From Acidithiobacillus_B sp049965315 (GTDB lineage: Bacteria; Pseudomonadota; Gammaproteobacteria; Acidithiobacillales; Acidithiobacillaceae): a stretch of 64,000 nt of DNA. The notes beneath the pieces are model-generated. The model was not told where the DNA came from. It made no database searches and saw nothing but the letters and a program-made list of their open reading frames with translations. The stretch covers positions 4,698-68,697 of the forward strand of contig NZ_JBMFWL010000008.1 of NCBI RefSeq assembly GCF_049965315.1, given 5' to 3'. The stretch's first letter is position 1, and every line of letters begins with the position of its first letter. Position numbers and translations under genes: made by a program. Positions 43,417 through 52,515 of the stretch are shown piece after piece.

Positions 43417-43886
43417 CGACCTGGGCTCCGCCTTTCCATGGCTTTGTGCAGCCAGCCGGCAAAGGGTGCCGGTGGACTGACTTGGGTTTCCGGCAGTGCC
43501 GCTTCCAGGGTATGCAGGAGGGTAATCCCCGCCGGCGTCACACCCAGCAGCAACTGCTGTTCTCCCACCTGTATTAGCAAAAGCCGTTCCCGCGCCCCCA
43601 GGGGCAGGGAAGCCACGATATGCAAGGCCCCGCGCTGCCCTCCGCCCAGACCAGGCTGAAGGCGCCGCAAGACCCAGATCAGGCCGAGAAAAACCAGCAG
43701 AACCACCACGAGGGCGGAAAGAAGCTCAAGAATGGCGGAGAAGGAGAAGACCGCCGGAGAATTATTCATGAGGGGCGCGGCGGACGGCTGCGCCGCTTGG
43801 GCGGCGACGCTCCATTGACAGAACAGGAAGAGAAAGAGTCGGGATTTTGACAGGCATGGCAAGCGGAGAACACCCGGAATTCCCAT
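43359..43886 (-). CDS. fliO: flagellar export assembly protein FliO
   Basis: 175-residue protein that helps assemble the FliP ring. It has an N-terminal signal-like segment (residues 13-31), a membrane helix at about 52-72 (LLSALVVVLLVFLGLIWVLRRL), and a cytoplasmic FliO domain with LHIVASLPLGARERLLLIQVGEQQLLLGVT. The C-terminus is polar and overlaps fliP. It lies 3 bases after fliN. Confidence 0.92.
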   Translation of the reverse strand: MGIPGVLRLPCLSKSRLFLFLFCQWSVAAQAAQPSAAPLMNNSPAVFSFSAILELLSALVVVLLVFLGLIWVLRRLQPGLGGGQRGALHIVASLPLGARERLLLIQVGEQQLLLGVTPAGITLLHTLEAALPETQVSPPAPFAGWLHKAMERRSPGRWKSANGKAEEQHSDSSSP

Positions 43887-43889
43887 GGC

Positions 43890-44402
43890 CTAACGCAATT
43901 TTTTGGCCCGTTCGGCCGGGCTGATGATATCGGTGAGACGAATGCCAAACTTGTCATTGACCAGCACCACTTCCCCCTGGGCGATGAGGTAGCCATTGAC
44001 GAGGACGTCCATGGGCTCGCCGGCCAGCCTCTCCAGTTCCACCACCGAGCCTTGGGCGAGCTGCAGGAGGTTGCGGATCTGGATCTTGGTGCGCCCCAGT
44101 TCCACGGAAACGGTGACGGGAATGTCGAGGATCATGTCCAGGCTGGGGTTTTGCGCCTCTCCCCCACGCTCGTGCAACTCCGGCAACGGCGCGGGGACGG
44201 GCTCCGGACCCGGACCGGCGGCGCTGGAAGACGTATTCCCGGGCGCGCTGGACTGGTCCGTTTCCGCCTGTTCCGCCATGGCCGCAGCCCAGTCGTCCAT
44301 GACGGCATCGTCCGTGGTGGCCGCCATCCCGTTCGTTTCAGGACTGTTCTCCACGGCTGCGGAGGCCGCTTTCTCCTGATCCTGCTCCAGATCATTCGCC
44401 AT
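43890..44402 (-). CDS. fliN: flagellar motor switch protein FliN
   Basis: C-ring protein involved in switching and export. The protein has 170 residues: an acidic, Ala/Pro-rich, probably disordered N-terminal half (1-85), then the SpoA domain (MILDIPVTVSVELGRTKIQI, AGEPMDVLVNGYLIAQGEVVLVNDKFGIRLTDI). The N-terminal extension resembles that of gammaproteobacterial FliN but is long. It lies 3 bases after fliM. Confidence 0.95.
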   Translation of the reverse strand: MANDLEQDQEKAASAAVENSPETNGMAATTDDAVMDDWAAAMAEQAETDQSSAPGNTSSSAAGPGPEPVPAPLPELHERGGEAQNPSLDMILDIPVTVSVELGRTKIQIRNLLQLAQGSVVELERLAGEPMDVLVNGYLIAQGEVVLVNDKFGIRLTDIISPAERAKKLR

Positions 44403-44405
44403 GTT

Positions 44406-45419
44406 TCATTTCTCCATTGCCGCCAAGGCGGCTTGCCCTTCTTCCATCTCCGGCCACAGATGTTCCTCGACCTGAACGGCGTGCCTGCCATTGCTGCTGC
44501 CGTGCCGCCCCTTGAATACGGGGATGCCGTCCACCCGCGCCACCACCGAGTCCGGCAAGGTCACCGGGATGACATCGCCCGGGCGTAGGGCCATCAATTG
44601 GCGCAGGGTGAGGGTCGTTTGCAACAGTTGCACCTCCAGCTCCACCTCGGCCTCCTGCATTTCCTGCTGGAGGGACTGCACCCAGCGATGGTCCACCTCC
44701 GAGCGATCGGCGGTCGTGCCCGCCGTGAGCTGGTCACGGATGGGTTCCACCATGCCATAGGGAATGCAGATGTGAAAGGTGCCGCTCCCCGACTCCAGTT
44801 CGACATCGAAGCCCGTCGTAATCACCACTTCCGTCGGCGTGGCGATATTGACGAACTGCGGGTTCACTTCCGATCTGAGCAGCTCGGGTGCCAGTTCGAT
44901 GACGGGGGTCCATGCCGCCTTGAAATCCTTGAATACCAGGTCCAGCAGGCGGCGGATGATGCGCTGCTCCAGGGGGGTGAATTCCCGGCCTTCGATGCGG
45001 GCATGGAAACGGCCATCGCCGCCGAAATAATTATCCACCACGGCAAAGATGAGGCGGGGGTCGAAGATGAAGAGGGCCGTTCCCCGCAGCGGTTTGATCT
45101 GCACCATATTGATGTTGCTGGGCACAATGAGGTTGCGAATAAATTCGCTATATTTCAGCAGGCGCACCGGCCCCACCGATATCTCGGCGGAGCGCCGCAG
45201 GAAATTGAACAGGCTGACCCGCCATAAACGGGCAAAACGCTCATTGATGACTTCCAGGGTGGGCATCCGCCCGCGTACGATCCGGTCCTGGTTGGCCAGA
45301 TCATACTTGCGTATGCTGCCCTGCGCCTCGGGGGCCTCGGCCTCGGTGTCGATGTCACCGCCGGCGAGCCCCTTGAAGAGGGCGTCCACCTCTTCCTGGG
45401 AAAGGATATCCTGTGCCAT
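44406..45419 (-). CDS. fliM: flagellar motor switch protein FliM
   Basis: C-ring protein that binds phosphorylated CheY where chemotaxis exists. The protein has 337 residues. The N-terminal peptide ILSQEEVDALFKGL resembles the CheY-P-binding motif. The middle CheC-like domain (RFARLWRVSLFNFLRRSAEISVG, GGDGRFHARIEGREFTPLEQR) and the C-terminal SpoA domain follow. I use the ATG at 45419 rather than a TTG one codon before. CheY-binding sequence is kept although no che genes are in the cluster. Confidence 0.96.
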   Translation of the reverse strand: MAQDILSQEEVDALFKGLAGGDIDTEAEAPEAQGSIRKYDLANQDRIVRGRMPTLEVINERFARLWRVSLFNFLRRSAEISVGPVRLLKYSEFIRNLIVPSNINMVQIKPLRGTALFIFDPRLIFAVVDNYFGGDGRFHARIEGREFTPLEQRIIRRLLDLVFKDFKAAWTPVIELAPELLRSEVNPQFVNIATPTEVVITTGFDVELESGSGTFHICIPYGMVEPIRDQLTAGTTADRSEVDHRWVQSLQQEMQEAEVELEVQLLQTTLTLRQLMALRPGDVIPVTLPDSVVARVDGIPVFKGRHGSSNGRHAVQVEEHLWPEMEEGQAALAAMEK

Positions 45420-45434
45420 CAATCCACCCGGCCG

Positions 45435-46706
45435 CTACGCAAAGGTATTCACCAAACCCAACTGCACCCGGGCAGCCACGGGTGCGGCGCCGACCTCATC
45501 AATGGCCTCGGGCCGCCGGCCCTGGGGAGATTTGCCGCGGGGGAAAGTGCCTCCACCGCCATCGGCGGCCACCGTGGCCTGGCCCAACTGCATCCCCACC
45601 GCGGCAAAGCCCGCCTGCAATTGCGGCAAGGCCGCGGCAATGGCTTCGCGCACGACGGGGTGCGAGGAGATGAAGAAGGCATTGGCCTGTCCCTGCTGCA
45701 GATCCAGATGCACCTCCAGGGGCCCCAGATGGGGTGGATTGAGATGCAGGGTGGCCTGCTGGAGATTGTTCCCCACAAAAAACAGCAATTGCTGCCCCAG
45801 GGCATTTCCCCATTCGGGAGCGGTCGAAACGCCTGGCGCCACCGTAGCCGCCGCGGCCATCACCGGTCCGGCAGTTACCAGGGGCGGCGCCGAGAGCAGG
45901 GGACCGGGACCGCCCGGTATTGCCCCAATAGTCTGGAGCAAGGGCTGGTCCGGCTGGGCGGGAGCGCTGCTGCCGGCTGCCATCCCTCCCTTGTCGCCAT
46001 GGGCTGCCGCCGCCAGCAATGCTCCCCCGGGCAACCCGGTCAGCAGCGCTGGCGGGTGCCCGGCCGTTGCCCCCGCGAGGGTCGGCGTCGGCCCTTGGGC
46101 ATTGCCGCCGGAGGGGGCTGCATCTGCCCGGAGATTTTTTGTCGTCAGGGCGGACAGGGCCTGGCCAAAAGCCGGGGCGCGCGGTAGGGCTGCGGGCGGC
46201 GCTCCGGACGGCGAAGGCTCGCCCAGCGCCGTAGCCGGCCTCGGCGGCGTCCTCCCCGCCCCCTGGCTGAGGGGCACCGCTGCGCCTTGGGCCTGCGGCG
46301 GGGCCGCCGCTGGGGCCGTTTCCGCTGCCGCGCTTGCCGTGGCCCCTGGCAGGACCGGCGGCGGAACGGCCACCGGAGCGGCAGAAAGCGCCGGCAAGAG
46401 CGGGGCGGGGCCCGGCGGCAAGGTCTTGCCGCCGGGCTGGTCCTTGCTGTCCTTTTCCGGGGATTTTTTGCTCGCTGCCGCCGCTCCGGCGGGCGTGGAC
46501 CCCGCCGGAGCGGATGGCGGAGCGGCGCTTTCCGGCGCCGCAGGACCCGCCTTGCCCGGCGCGGCTGCGCCGGGCATTTGCCGGCCCATCACCGTCGCAA
46601 AGGGCTCCACGGCAGCCTTGGGCAGGGCACCGCTGCCGCCGTTGACGGCCGGACTGGAGGGGGGGCTCGCCGCTACCGCGTTCATTGCTTCAGGCGCCAT
46701 GGCCAT
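45435..46706 (-). CDS. fliK: flagellar hook-length control protein FliK
   Basis: Secreted ruler that tells FlhB to switch export when the hook is long enough. The protein has 423 residues with a long Ala/Pro/Gly-rich N-terminal two-thirds. A compact C-terminal domain has the core LHLNPPHLGPLEVHLDLQQG and FISSHPVVREAIAAALPQL, the defining Flg_hook segment. Two Met codons lie near the N-terminus, so the start may shift by a few residues. Next to it, fliM follows directly, with no fliL. Confidence 0.9.
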   Translation of the reverse strand: MAMAPEAMNAVAASPPSSPAVNGGSGALPKAAVEPFATVMGRQMPGAAAPGKAGPAAPESAAPPSAPAGSTPAGAAAASKKSPEKDSKDQPGGKTLPPGPAPLLPALSAAPVAVPPPVLPGATASAAAETAPAAAPPQAQGAAVPLSQGAGRTPPRPATALGEPSPSGAPPAALPRAPAFGQALSALTTKNLRADAAPSGGNAQGPTPTLAGATAGHPPALLTGLPGGALLAAAAHGDKGGMAAGSSAPAQPDQPLLQTIGAIPGGPGPLLSAPPLVTAGPVMAAAATVAPGVSTAPEWGNALGQQLLFFVGNNLQQATLHLNPPHLGPLEVHLDLQQGQANAFFISSHPVVREAIAAALPQLQAGFAAVGMQLGQATVAADGGGGTFPRGKSPQGRRPEAIDEVGAAPVAARVQLGLVNTFA

Positions 46707-46745
46707 TCCTCACGCTGTGCATGTCCACCCTGACTCCAGCAAAAT

Positions 46746-47195
46746 TCACGCCATCATCTGCAGACGGCTGGCCGCCCGCTGCGCCCATTCATCCAGTTCC
46801 TTTTGCATCCGCTGCAATTGCTGCGCATGCCGCAGGTGCTCGGCCCGGCGCAACAGGCCGGTCAGGGCCTGTTCGCGGCCCCTTGCGCTCAGCCACTGCC
46901 GCTGCAAAATGGCGGCCTGTTGGCGATGGCGGCCCAAGGATTCCTGCTGCACCGCCACCACCTGCTCCAACTGGGCGATGAAGGCCCGCATTTCCCGTGC
47001 CTGCGCGCTCCCTACGCCAGCCCGCTCGGCATTCTGCGCTTCCTCCCGATAATGCGCCACATAACGCCCCAGGAGGGCAAGCTTGTGTTGCGCGTCGAGA
47101 AGCATGGCCTGCTGACGGGCCAGGGCCTGGGCGGCATCGATGCGGGTAGCATCGGCCTTTTGCTGCAGGTAGCGGATGGCGTCCGTTTTAGCCAT
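46746..47195 (-). CDS. fliJ: flagellar export chaperone FliJ
   Basis: 149-residue, almost entirely helical coiled-coil protein rich in Gln, Ala and Arg, as expected for FliJ, which links the ATPase hexamer to FlhA. The ATG at 47195 overlaps the fliI stop by 8 bases; an upstream in-frame extension lies within fliI and is discarded. Sequence identity is weak in this family, so the call rests on position, length and coiled coil. Confidence 0.85.
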   Translation of the reverse strand: MAKTDAIRYLQQKADATRIDAAQALARQQAMLLDAQHKLALLGRYVAHYREEAQNAERAGVGSAQAREMRAFIAQLEQVVAVQQESLGRHRQQAAILQRQWLSARGREQALTGLLRRAEHLRHAQQLQRMQKELDEWAQRAASRLQMMA

Positions 47196-48564
47196 GATCC
47201 GTGGCCTCCATATAGGGAGCCATGACCATGGCCAACTGCTCCCGGCTGACGCGGAGGGATACGGCTTCCCGCTGATCCTGGCGGAGGAATCCGACAATGC
47301 CGGCATGGGCCTGGACGGCCTGATCCAGCAACGGATCCATCCCCGGAGTATAGGCCCCCACGGCGATGAGGTCCTGATGCTCGCGATAACGCGCATAAAG
47401 CGCCTTGAGCCGATGCAAGCGCCGCAGATCTTCCGGCGCGACGATCTTGGGCATGACCCGGCTGATGGAGGCCTCCAGGTCTATGGCCGGATAATGCCCC
47501 TGCTCGGCCAGGGCGCGCGACAGGACGATATGCCCGTCGAGGACGGCCCGGGCGTTATCGGCAATGGGATCCTGCTGATCATCCCCTTCCATCAGGACCG
47601 TATAGAAGGCCGTAATGCTGCCGCCGCCCTCGGGCCCATTGCCGGTGCGCTCCACCAAGGCGGGCAGCCGGGCAAAAACCGACGGGGGGTAACCACGGGT
47701 GGCCGGCGGCTCACCCACCGCCAGGGCGATCTCGCGCTGGGCCATGGCATAGCGGGTCAGGGAATCCATGAGGAGCAGGACGTGCTTGCCCTGGTCCCGG
47801 AAATATTCGGCGATGGCGGTGGCCAGGTGGGCGCCGCGGATGCGGGTGAGGGCGGGCACATCCGCCGGAGCCGCCACGACCACCGCCCGGGAGCGCCCTT
47901 CCACTCCGAGGATCTCTTCGATGAATTCCTTGACTTCCCGCCCCCGTTCGCCAATGAGCCCGACGACAATGATGTCGGCGTCGGTATGCCGCGCCATCAT
48001 CCCCAGCAACACGCTTTTCCCCACGCCGCTGCCGGCGAAAAGCCCCATGCGCGCCCCGCGGCCCACGGTAAACAGGGCGTTGATGGCGCGCACCCCCACA
48101 TCCAGGGGGCGCTGCACCGGCGCCCTCTGCATGGGGTTGAGGGGCCTTCCCAGGAGTGGCACGTACCGCTCCGCGAGAACCGGCCCCTGACCGTCCAGCA
48201 CCTGCCCCTGGCCATCGACGATCCGGCCCAGCAGGCGCGCGCCCACCCCCGCCTGGGCCTGGCCGGGGAGGGGTTGGACGCGGGCGCCCGGAGCCACTCC
48301 CTGCAAATCGCCCGCCGCCATGAGCTGCAGGCGATCGCCATGGAAACCCACCACTTCGGCATCGATGCCCCGGTGATGGCTGCCTTCCACCCGGCAGCGG
48401 GTGCCCACACTGGCGTCAAAGCCCTCCGCTTCCAGTACCAGGCCGATCATGCGCACCAGCCGTCCGCTCGCCAGCAGGGGCGGGAATTGCTGCGGCAGGC
48501 GCCCCTGCAGGTTTCGCAGATAGGCCGCCCAGGCCGCCTGCCGATCGGCAAAGGCCGGCGTCAT
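47188..48564 (-). CDS. fliI: flagellum-specific ATPase FliI
   Basis: ATPase that unfolds and feeds substrates to the export gate. The protein has 458 residues and an F1-beta-like fold: Walker A GLFAGSGVGKSVLLGMMAR, the segment VVGLIGERGREVKEFI, and Walker B VLLLMDSLTRYAMAQRE. The N-terminus is variable as usual. It overlaps fliH by 4 bases and fliJ by 8. Confidence 0.97.
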   Translation of the reverse strand: MTPAFADRQAAWAAYLRNLQGRLPQQFPPLLASGRLVRMIGLVLEAEGFDASVGTRCRVEGSHHRGIDAEVVGFHGDRLQLMAAGDLQGVAPGARVQPLPGQAQAGVGARLLGRIVDGQGQVLDGQGPVLAERYVPLLGRPLNPMQRAPVQRPLDVGVRAINALFTVGRGARMGLFAGSGVGKSVLLGMMARHTDADIIVVGLIGERGREVKEFIEEILGVEGRSRAVVVAAPADVPALTRIRGAHLATAIAEYFRDQGKHVLLLMDSLTRYAMAQREIALAVGEPPATRGYPPSVFARLPALVERTGNGPEGGGSITAFYTVLMEGDDQQDPIADNARAVLDGHIVLSRALAEQGHYPAIDLEASISRVMPKIVAPEDLRRLHRLKALYARYREHQDLIAVGAYTPGMDPLLDQAVQAHAGIVGFLRQDQREAVSLRVSREQLAMVMAPYMEATDHG

Positions 48565-49322
48565 GGGAAGGCCGCCCCAAAAAGCTGTTCCAGCGCCTGC
48601 CGCCAGCGTGTTTCCAGGCGCAGATCCAGCACCGACGCCGCGTCACCCACCCCCCGCCGGTGCCAGCGCCGATCCGGGCGTGCGCCGTCGTCATCGATCC
48701 GGGCCGCGAGCACCGGTCCACCCCGCTCCAGCTCCTCATCGGCTTCCAGCAGCACCCCCTCCTCCGCCAGTTCCGGCGCCAAACGCTCCACCAGGGCGAG
48801 ATCCTCTGGGTGGAGGCGAATGCTCGGATTGGCGCTGCGCAGGGGCAGGGCCTCCAGGCCCTCCCGCAACAAGGGGAGCAGGGACTCCGGCCGCATCCGC
48901 AAGTCGCTACGGATCACCTGCCGCGCCACTTCCAGGGCCAGGGCCAGCAGCGCCTCTTCCACGGCGGCATCCAGATCCCGCAAAGGCCGGCCGAAACCCA
49001 GCACCAGCGCCTTGAGCATTTCCGCATCCTGGCGCGCAGCGGCCATACCGGCCTCCCTGCCGGCGCTCAAGCCCGCTGCGTAACCGTTTTGATATCCCTG
49101 TTGCCGCCCCTCCGCCTCCGCCCGCGCATACATCAGCTCCAGATCGTCAGCCGTGGGCAATGGCACGGCCGCCGGGGACAGATCCGCGCCGGCACCTTCC
49201 ATCGCCTGCCCTGCGGATGGCTTGGACTCCCCTCCGGACGACATGGCCGGTGGATCCCAGCGGCGCATGCTGGTGATCTCTTCGCGGGCGATGACGCCCC
49301 CCGTGGGTGCCTTGATCACCAT
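48561..49322 (-). CDS. fliH: flagellar assembly protein FliH
   Basis: Regulator of FliI that tethers it to the C-ring. The protein has 253 residues. The N-terminus is poorly conserved; a central helical region carries GxxxG-type repeats (EGRQQGYQNGYAAGLSAGREAG), typical of FliH. A C-terminal domain of V-ATPase E-like type follows (LALEVARQVIRSDLRMRPE). It overlaps fliI by 4 bases. Confidence 0.92.
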   Translation of the reverse strand: MVIKAPTGGVIAREEITSMRRWDPPAMSSGGESKPSAGQAMEGAGADLSPAAVPLPTADDLELMYARAEAEGRQQGYQNGYAAGLSAGREAGMAAARQDAEMLKALVLGFGRPLRDLDAAVEEALLALALEVARQVIRSDLRMRPESLLPLLREGLEALPLRSANPSIRLHPEDLALVERLAPELAEEGVLLEADEELERGGPVLAARIDDDGARPDRRWHRRGVGDAASVLDLRLETRWRQALEQLFGAAFP

Positions 49323-49377
49323 CGGATCCCCCGTGATAACGCTGCGTCTGTAATCTGGTCGAGGCGGTGCCGGTCCA

Positions 49378-50388
49378 TCAGATCATGGCCTCCCCGGAGC
49401 CGCCACCCAAGCTGATCTGCCCGGCGGCGTCGAGGCGGGAGGCGATCTGCAGGATCGCCTTTTGCGACGCTTCCACCTCGCTGACCCGCACCGGTCCCTT
49501 CGCCTCCAGATCGTCACGCAGCATTTCCGCCGCGCGCTTGGACATGTTGTTGAAAAACTTGTCGCGCAATCCCGGATTGGCCCCTTTCAGGGCGGTGATC
49601 AGGTTCTCCGAAGGGATCTCGCGCAGGAGGGTCTGCATGCTGCGGTCATCCAGCTTGATGAGGTCGTCAAAGACGAACATCTTCTCCTGCACCTTCTCCG
49701 CCAGTTCGCTGTCGGTTTCCCGGATCTTGTCGAGGATGTCCGCGCTGAAACTGCCCTCCAGCCGGTTCAGGATGTCGGCGGCGGCCTTGGGGCCCCCAAG
49801 GGTCGCCACCTGGAGATTCTGCGCTTCCCCGGAGAGTTGTTCTTCCAGAATATCGTTCAGTTCGCGGATGGCCGCCGGCTGCACCGTCTCCAGGCTGGCC
49901 AGGCGCAGCATCGCCTCGCCCGCCTGCCGCGGGGGAAGGTGATGGATGACGTCACTGGCCTGCTCCGGCTCCATGTAGGCGAGGATCATGGCCAGGACCT
50001 GCGGATGCTCCAGCTTGATGAGATCGGCAATGGAGCGGCCATCCATCCATTTGAGGTTCTCCAGGCCGCTGGCCTCGCCGCCATGGAGGATCCGCTCGAT
50101 GAGGTTGCCCGCCTTGTCCGCGCCAAGGGCCTTGGTGAGCATCCCGCGGATATATTGGTCGCTGCCCACGCCCAGGGAGGTTTGCCGTTCCAGGCGCGCG
50201 CGAAAATCCTGCAGGACCGTTTGCGCCTGGTCGGTGGAAATGCGTGACAGGCGCGCCATGGCGGCGCCGAGCTTCTGCACCTCCCGGGGGCCCAGATGGC
50301 GCATGAGCTCCGCCGCCTCATCCTCCCCCAGGCTGAGGAGGAGGATGGCGCTGCGCTCCAGGCCGTTAAGCTCCGCGCTCTCGGTCAT
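49378..50388 (-). CDS. fliG: flagellar motor switch protein FliG
   Basis: C-ring protein that contacts the stator and transmits torque. The protein has 336 residues: N domain (GLERSAILLLSLGEDEAAELM), middle domain (EHPQVLAMILAYMEPEQASDVI), and C domain with the charged torque helix (LDDRSMQTLLREIPSENLITALKGAN, MSKRAAEMLRDDLEAKGPVR). Its first 23 bases overlap the end of fliF. Confidence 0.97.
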   Translation of the reverse strand: MTESAELNGLERSAILLLSLGEDEAAELMRHLGPREVQKLGAAMARLSRISTDQAQTVLQDFRARLERQTSLGVGSDQYIRGMLTKALGADKAGNLIERILHGGEASGLENLKWMDGRSIADLIKLEHPQVLAMILAYMEPEQASDVIHHLPPRQAGEAMLRLASLETVQPAAIRELNDILEEQLSGEAQNLQVATLGGPKAAADILNRLEGSFSADILDKIRETDSELAEKVQEKMFVFDDLIKLDDRSMQTLLREIPSENLITALKGANPGLRDKFFNNMSKRAAEMLRDDLEAKGPVRVSEVEASQKAILQIASRLDAAGQISLGGGSGEAMI

Positions 50389-52081
50389 TGGCCAACCACT
50401 CCTTCACCACTTGTGCCGCCCGTGCCGCATCCTGCATCACCAGTTGCCGGGCCACGTAGAGATCGGTTTCCAGGGGGTTCCCCGGCAGCACGATGGGTTC
50501 ATGATGCTCGGCGGCCCTGACGATGGCGGGCTCCGTTCGCGGGGCGGGGTGCTCGCCTCCCCCGGCCGCCTTTGCCCCCCCTTCCGCTCCCAAAGTAGGG
50601 GCCTGTTCCCGGCGCCGCCGCAACATGGGCCGGATCACCCCGAAGTAGAGGAGGAGGCCAAGGATCAGCAGCACCCCGTAGCGCAAGACCCCGTCCATGA
50701 GGGTCAGGAACCAGCCTTGCTTCCACCAGGGCACCGCACCGGGGGCCGCCTCTGCGGTGAAGGGCATATTGACCACCTTGACGGTATCACCCCGTTGCTG
50801 GCTATAGCCAATGGCGTCTTCCACCAACTGCTGCACCTGGGCCAGTTGCGCGGCGCTCAAGGGCTGCACGGTGACCTTGCCGTTGGCCCCTTCTACACTC
50901 CGGTCGTTGACCAGCACCGCCACCGACAGGCGTTTCACCACCCCAACGGGCTGTACGGTATGGGTGATGGTCTTGTCCAGATCATAGTTGGTGGTCTGAT
51001 CGCTGCTGCTCTGGGTGGGCGCCAGCATCTTCAGGGTGGGGCCAAGGGCCATCAAATCACCCGGGGACAGGGCCGAGGCCACGGGCGCGGTCAGCGGCGC
51101 CACCGCCACTCCCGGCGGTTGATTGGACAGGGCGCCGGGCACGCCATAGGGACCCGCTCCGCCCGACCCGCTGCTGCCGCGGGTCTGCTGGCTGAGCACC
51201 TGACCCTTGCCATACTGCACCGAACTGCTTTCCGTCTTGGCAAAATCCAGGTCGGCGCTGACGGCCACGCGCACGCCGTTGTGCCCCACCAGCGGGGCGA
51301 GGATTTCTTCGATACGCCGTTGATATTGGTGCTCGATCTGCCGCTGATAGGCCAACTGGGTGGGCTGGAGGCCGTTGTTCTCGGCGTTGGCGTTCGTGGT
51401 GAGCAAATCGCCATGCTGGTCCACCACCGTCACGCTTTTGTCATCGAGGCCGGGGATGCTGGCCGCCACCAGATGGACGATGCCCGCCACCTGGGCAGGG
51501 CTCAGCACCCGCCCCGGATAGAGCTGGAGGAGCACCGAGGCCGTGGGTTTTTCCTGTTCGCTGAGGAATACCGAGGGCTTGGGGATGGCCACATGCACCT
51601 TGGCGCTCTCCACCGCCGAGAGGGATTGAATGGTGCGTTCCAGGGAACCTTCCAGGGCGCGCTGGTAGTTTACCTGTTCGACGAACTGACTGGTGCCCAG
51701 GGGCTCGTGCTCCAGGAGTTCAAAACCCACCCCCGCACCCTTGGGCAGTCCAGCGGCGGCCAGCTTCATCCGCGTGCTATAGACCTCGTCACCCGGCACC
51801 GCGATCACCGCGCCGCCGTCGGTGATGCGATAGGGGACATTGAGCTTTTGGAGCTGGGCGATGACCAGACCGCCATCCCGCTCCGAGAGGTTGGTGAAAA
51901 GGACCTTGTAACCCGGCTTGCCGACCCAGAGAAAGGCCGCCACCACGATGGCCAGCAGCGCCGCCAACCCGGCCAAGAGCGCAAAGCGCCGATTGGCGGG
52001 GAGCTCCTGCCAACGCGCCTGCATCCGGGCGGCAGCGGTAGCTACCCCCTGCGCCGCTGTTTTTGCCGATTCCGTTGCCAC
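50366..52081 (-). CDS. fliF: flagellar MS-ring protein FliF
   Basis: Forms the inner-membrane ring on which the motor is built. The protein has 571 residues with membrane helices near 30-52 and 445-465. Between them are ring-building domains (YKVLFTNLSERDGGLVIAQL, VFLSEQEKPTASVLLQLYPG) and a large periplasmic loop. The C-terminal tail (DAARAAQVVKEWLANDRE) is the FliG-binding part. It follows fliE by 50 bases. Confidence 0.97.
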   Translation of the reverse strand: MATESAKTAAQGVATAAARMQARWQELPANRRFALLAGLAALLAIVVAAFLWVGKPGYKVLFTNLSERDGGLVIAQLQKLNVPYRITDGGAVIAVPGDEVYSTRMKLAAAGLPKGAGVGFELLEHEPLGTSQFVEQVNYQRALEGSLERTIQSLSAVESAKVHVAIPKPSVFLSEQEKPTASVLLQLYPGRVLSPAQVAGIVHLVAASIPGLDDKSVTVVDQHGDLLTTNANAENNGLQPTQLAYQRQIEHQYQRRIEEILAPLVGHNGVRVAVSADLDFAKTESSSVQYGKGQVLSQQTRGSSGSGGAGPYGVPGALSNQPPGVAVAPLTAPVASALSPGDLMALGPTLKMLAPTQSSSDQTTNYDLDKTITHTVQPVGVVKRLSVAVLVNDRSVEGANGKVTVQPLSAAQLAQVQQLVEDAIGYSQQRGDTVKVVNMPFTAEAAPGAVPWWKQGWFLTLMDGVLRYGVLLILGLLLYFGVIRPMLRRRREQAPTLGAEGGAKAAGGGEHPAPRTEPAIVRAAEHHEPIVLPGNPLETDLYVARQLVMQDAARAAQVVKEWLANDRERGA

Positions 52082-52131
52082 TATCGCCCACTCCCCCTAG
52101 CTGCATTCGGGACAAATGCGTCGCTTTGGCA

Positions 52132-52458
52132 TCAGGCCTGAATGTTCATGATGTCCTGATAGGCCGAAACCAGCTTGTTGCGCACCTGCAGCATGGTCTG
52201 AAAGGACAGGTCGGCCTTCTGGCTGGCCACCATCACCTGGCTGAGGCTCACCGACTTGTCGCCTGTGGAAAACTGCTGCTGCAAGACGTTGGCCGATTCC
52301 TGCCGGTCATTCACCCCGTTCACCAGGCTCTTGAGGGTATCGGCAAAGTCGTTGGGTGCAGCAGTGGCGCCATGCGCGGCCGTTTGCCCCTGGGCCTGAT
52401 CGGCCAAGGCGCGTAACTGTGTCAGTAAAGCATCCAGTCCATCGACATTCATGACCAT
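52132..52458 (-). CDS. fliE: flagellar hook-basal body adaptor FliE
   Basis: 108-residue protein joining the MS ring to the rod, the first export substrate. The conserved C-terminal half contains SLSQVMVASQKADLSFQTML and QVRNKLVSAYQDIMNIQA. Two ATG codons (52458 and 52452) are possible. It is first gene of the fliE-to-motA run and is preceded by a sigma-54-type promoter. Confidence 0.95.
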   Translation of the reverse strand: MVMNVDGLDALLTQLRALADQAQGQTAAHGATAAPNDFADTLKSLVNGVNDRQESANVLQQQFSTGDKSVSLSQVMVASQKADLSFQTMLQVRNKLVSAYQDIMNIQA

Positions 52459-52490
52459 ACCCGCCTACGCAAAATATCCATGCATGAATT

Positions 52491-52508
52491 AAGCAAAAAT
52501 CAGGCCTG
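52491..52508 (-). promoter_or_regulatory. sigma-54 promoter of the fliE operon
   Basis: Read leftward: AGGCCTG, 4 bases, TTGCTT. The GG and GC pairs are exactly 10 bases apart, as required for sigma-54 (-24/-12), with TTGCT matching the -12 element. It lies 33 bases before the fliE start, directly after fleR, consistent with FleR/FleQ activation. Confidence 0.7.
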
Positions 52509-52515
52509 CCTCCTT

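Noticed and set aside
45049..47052. 667-codon open frame on the plus strand opposite fliM/fliK/fliJ
   Set aside because: GC-rich antisense shadow: it has no ribosome site, is low-complexity where fliK is, and the minus-strand genes are well-supported families.
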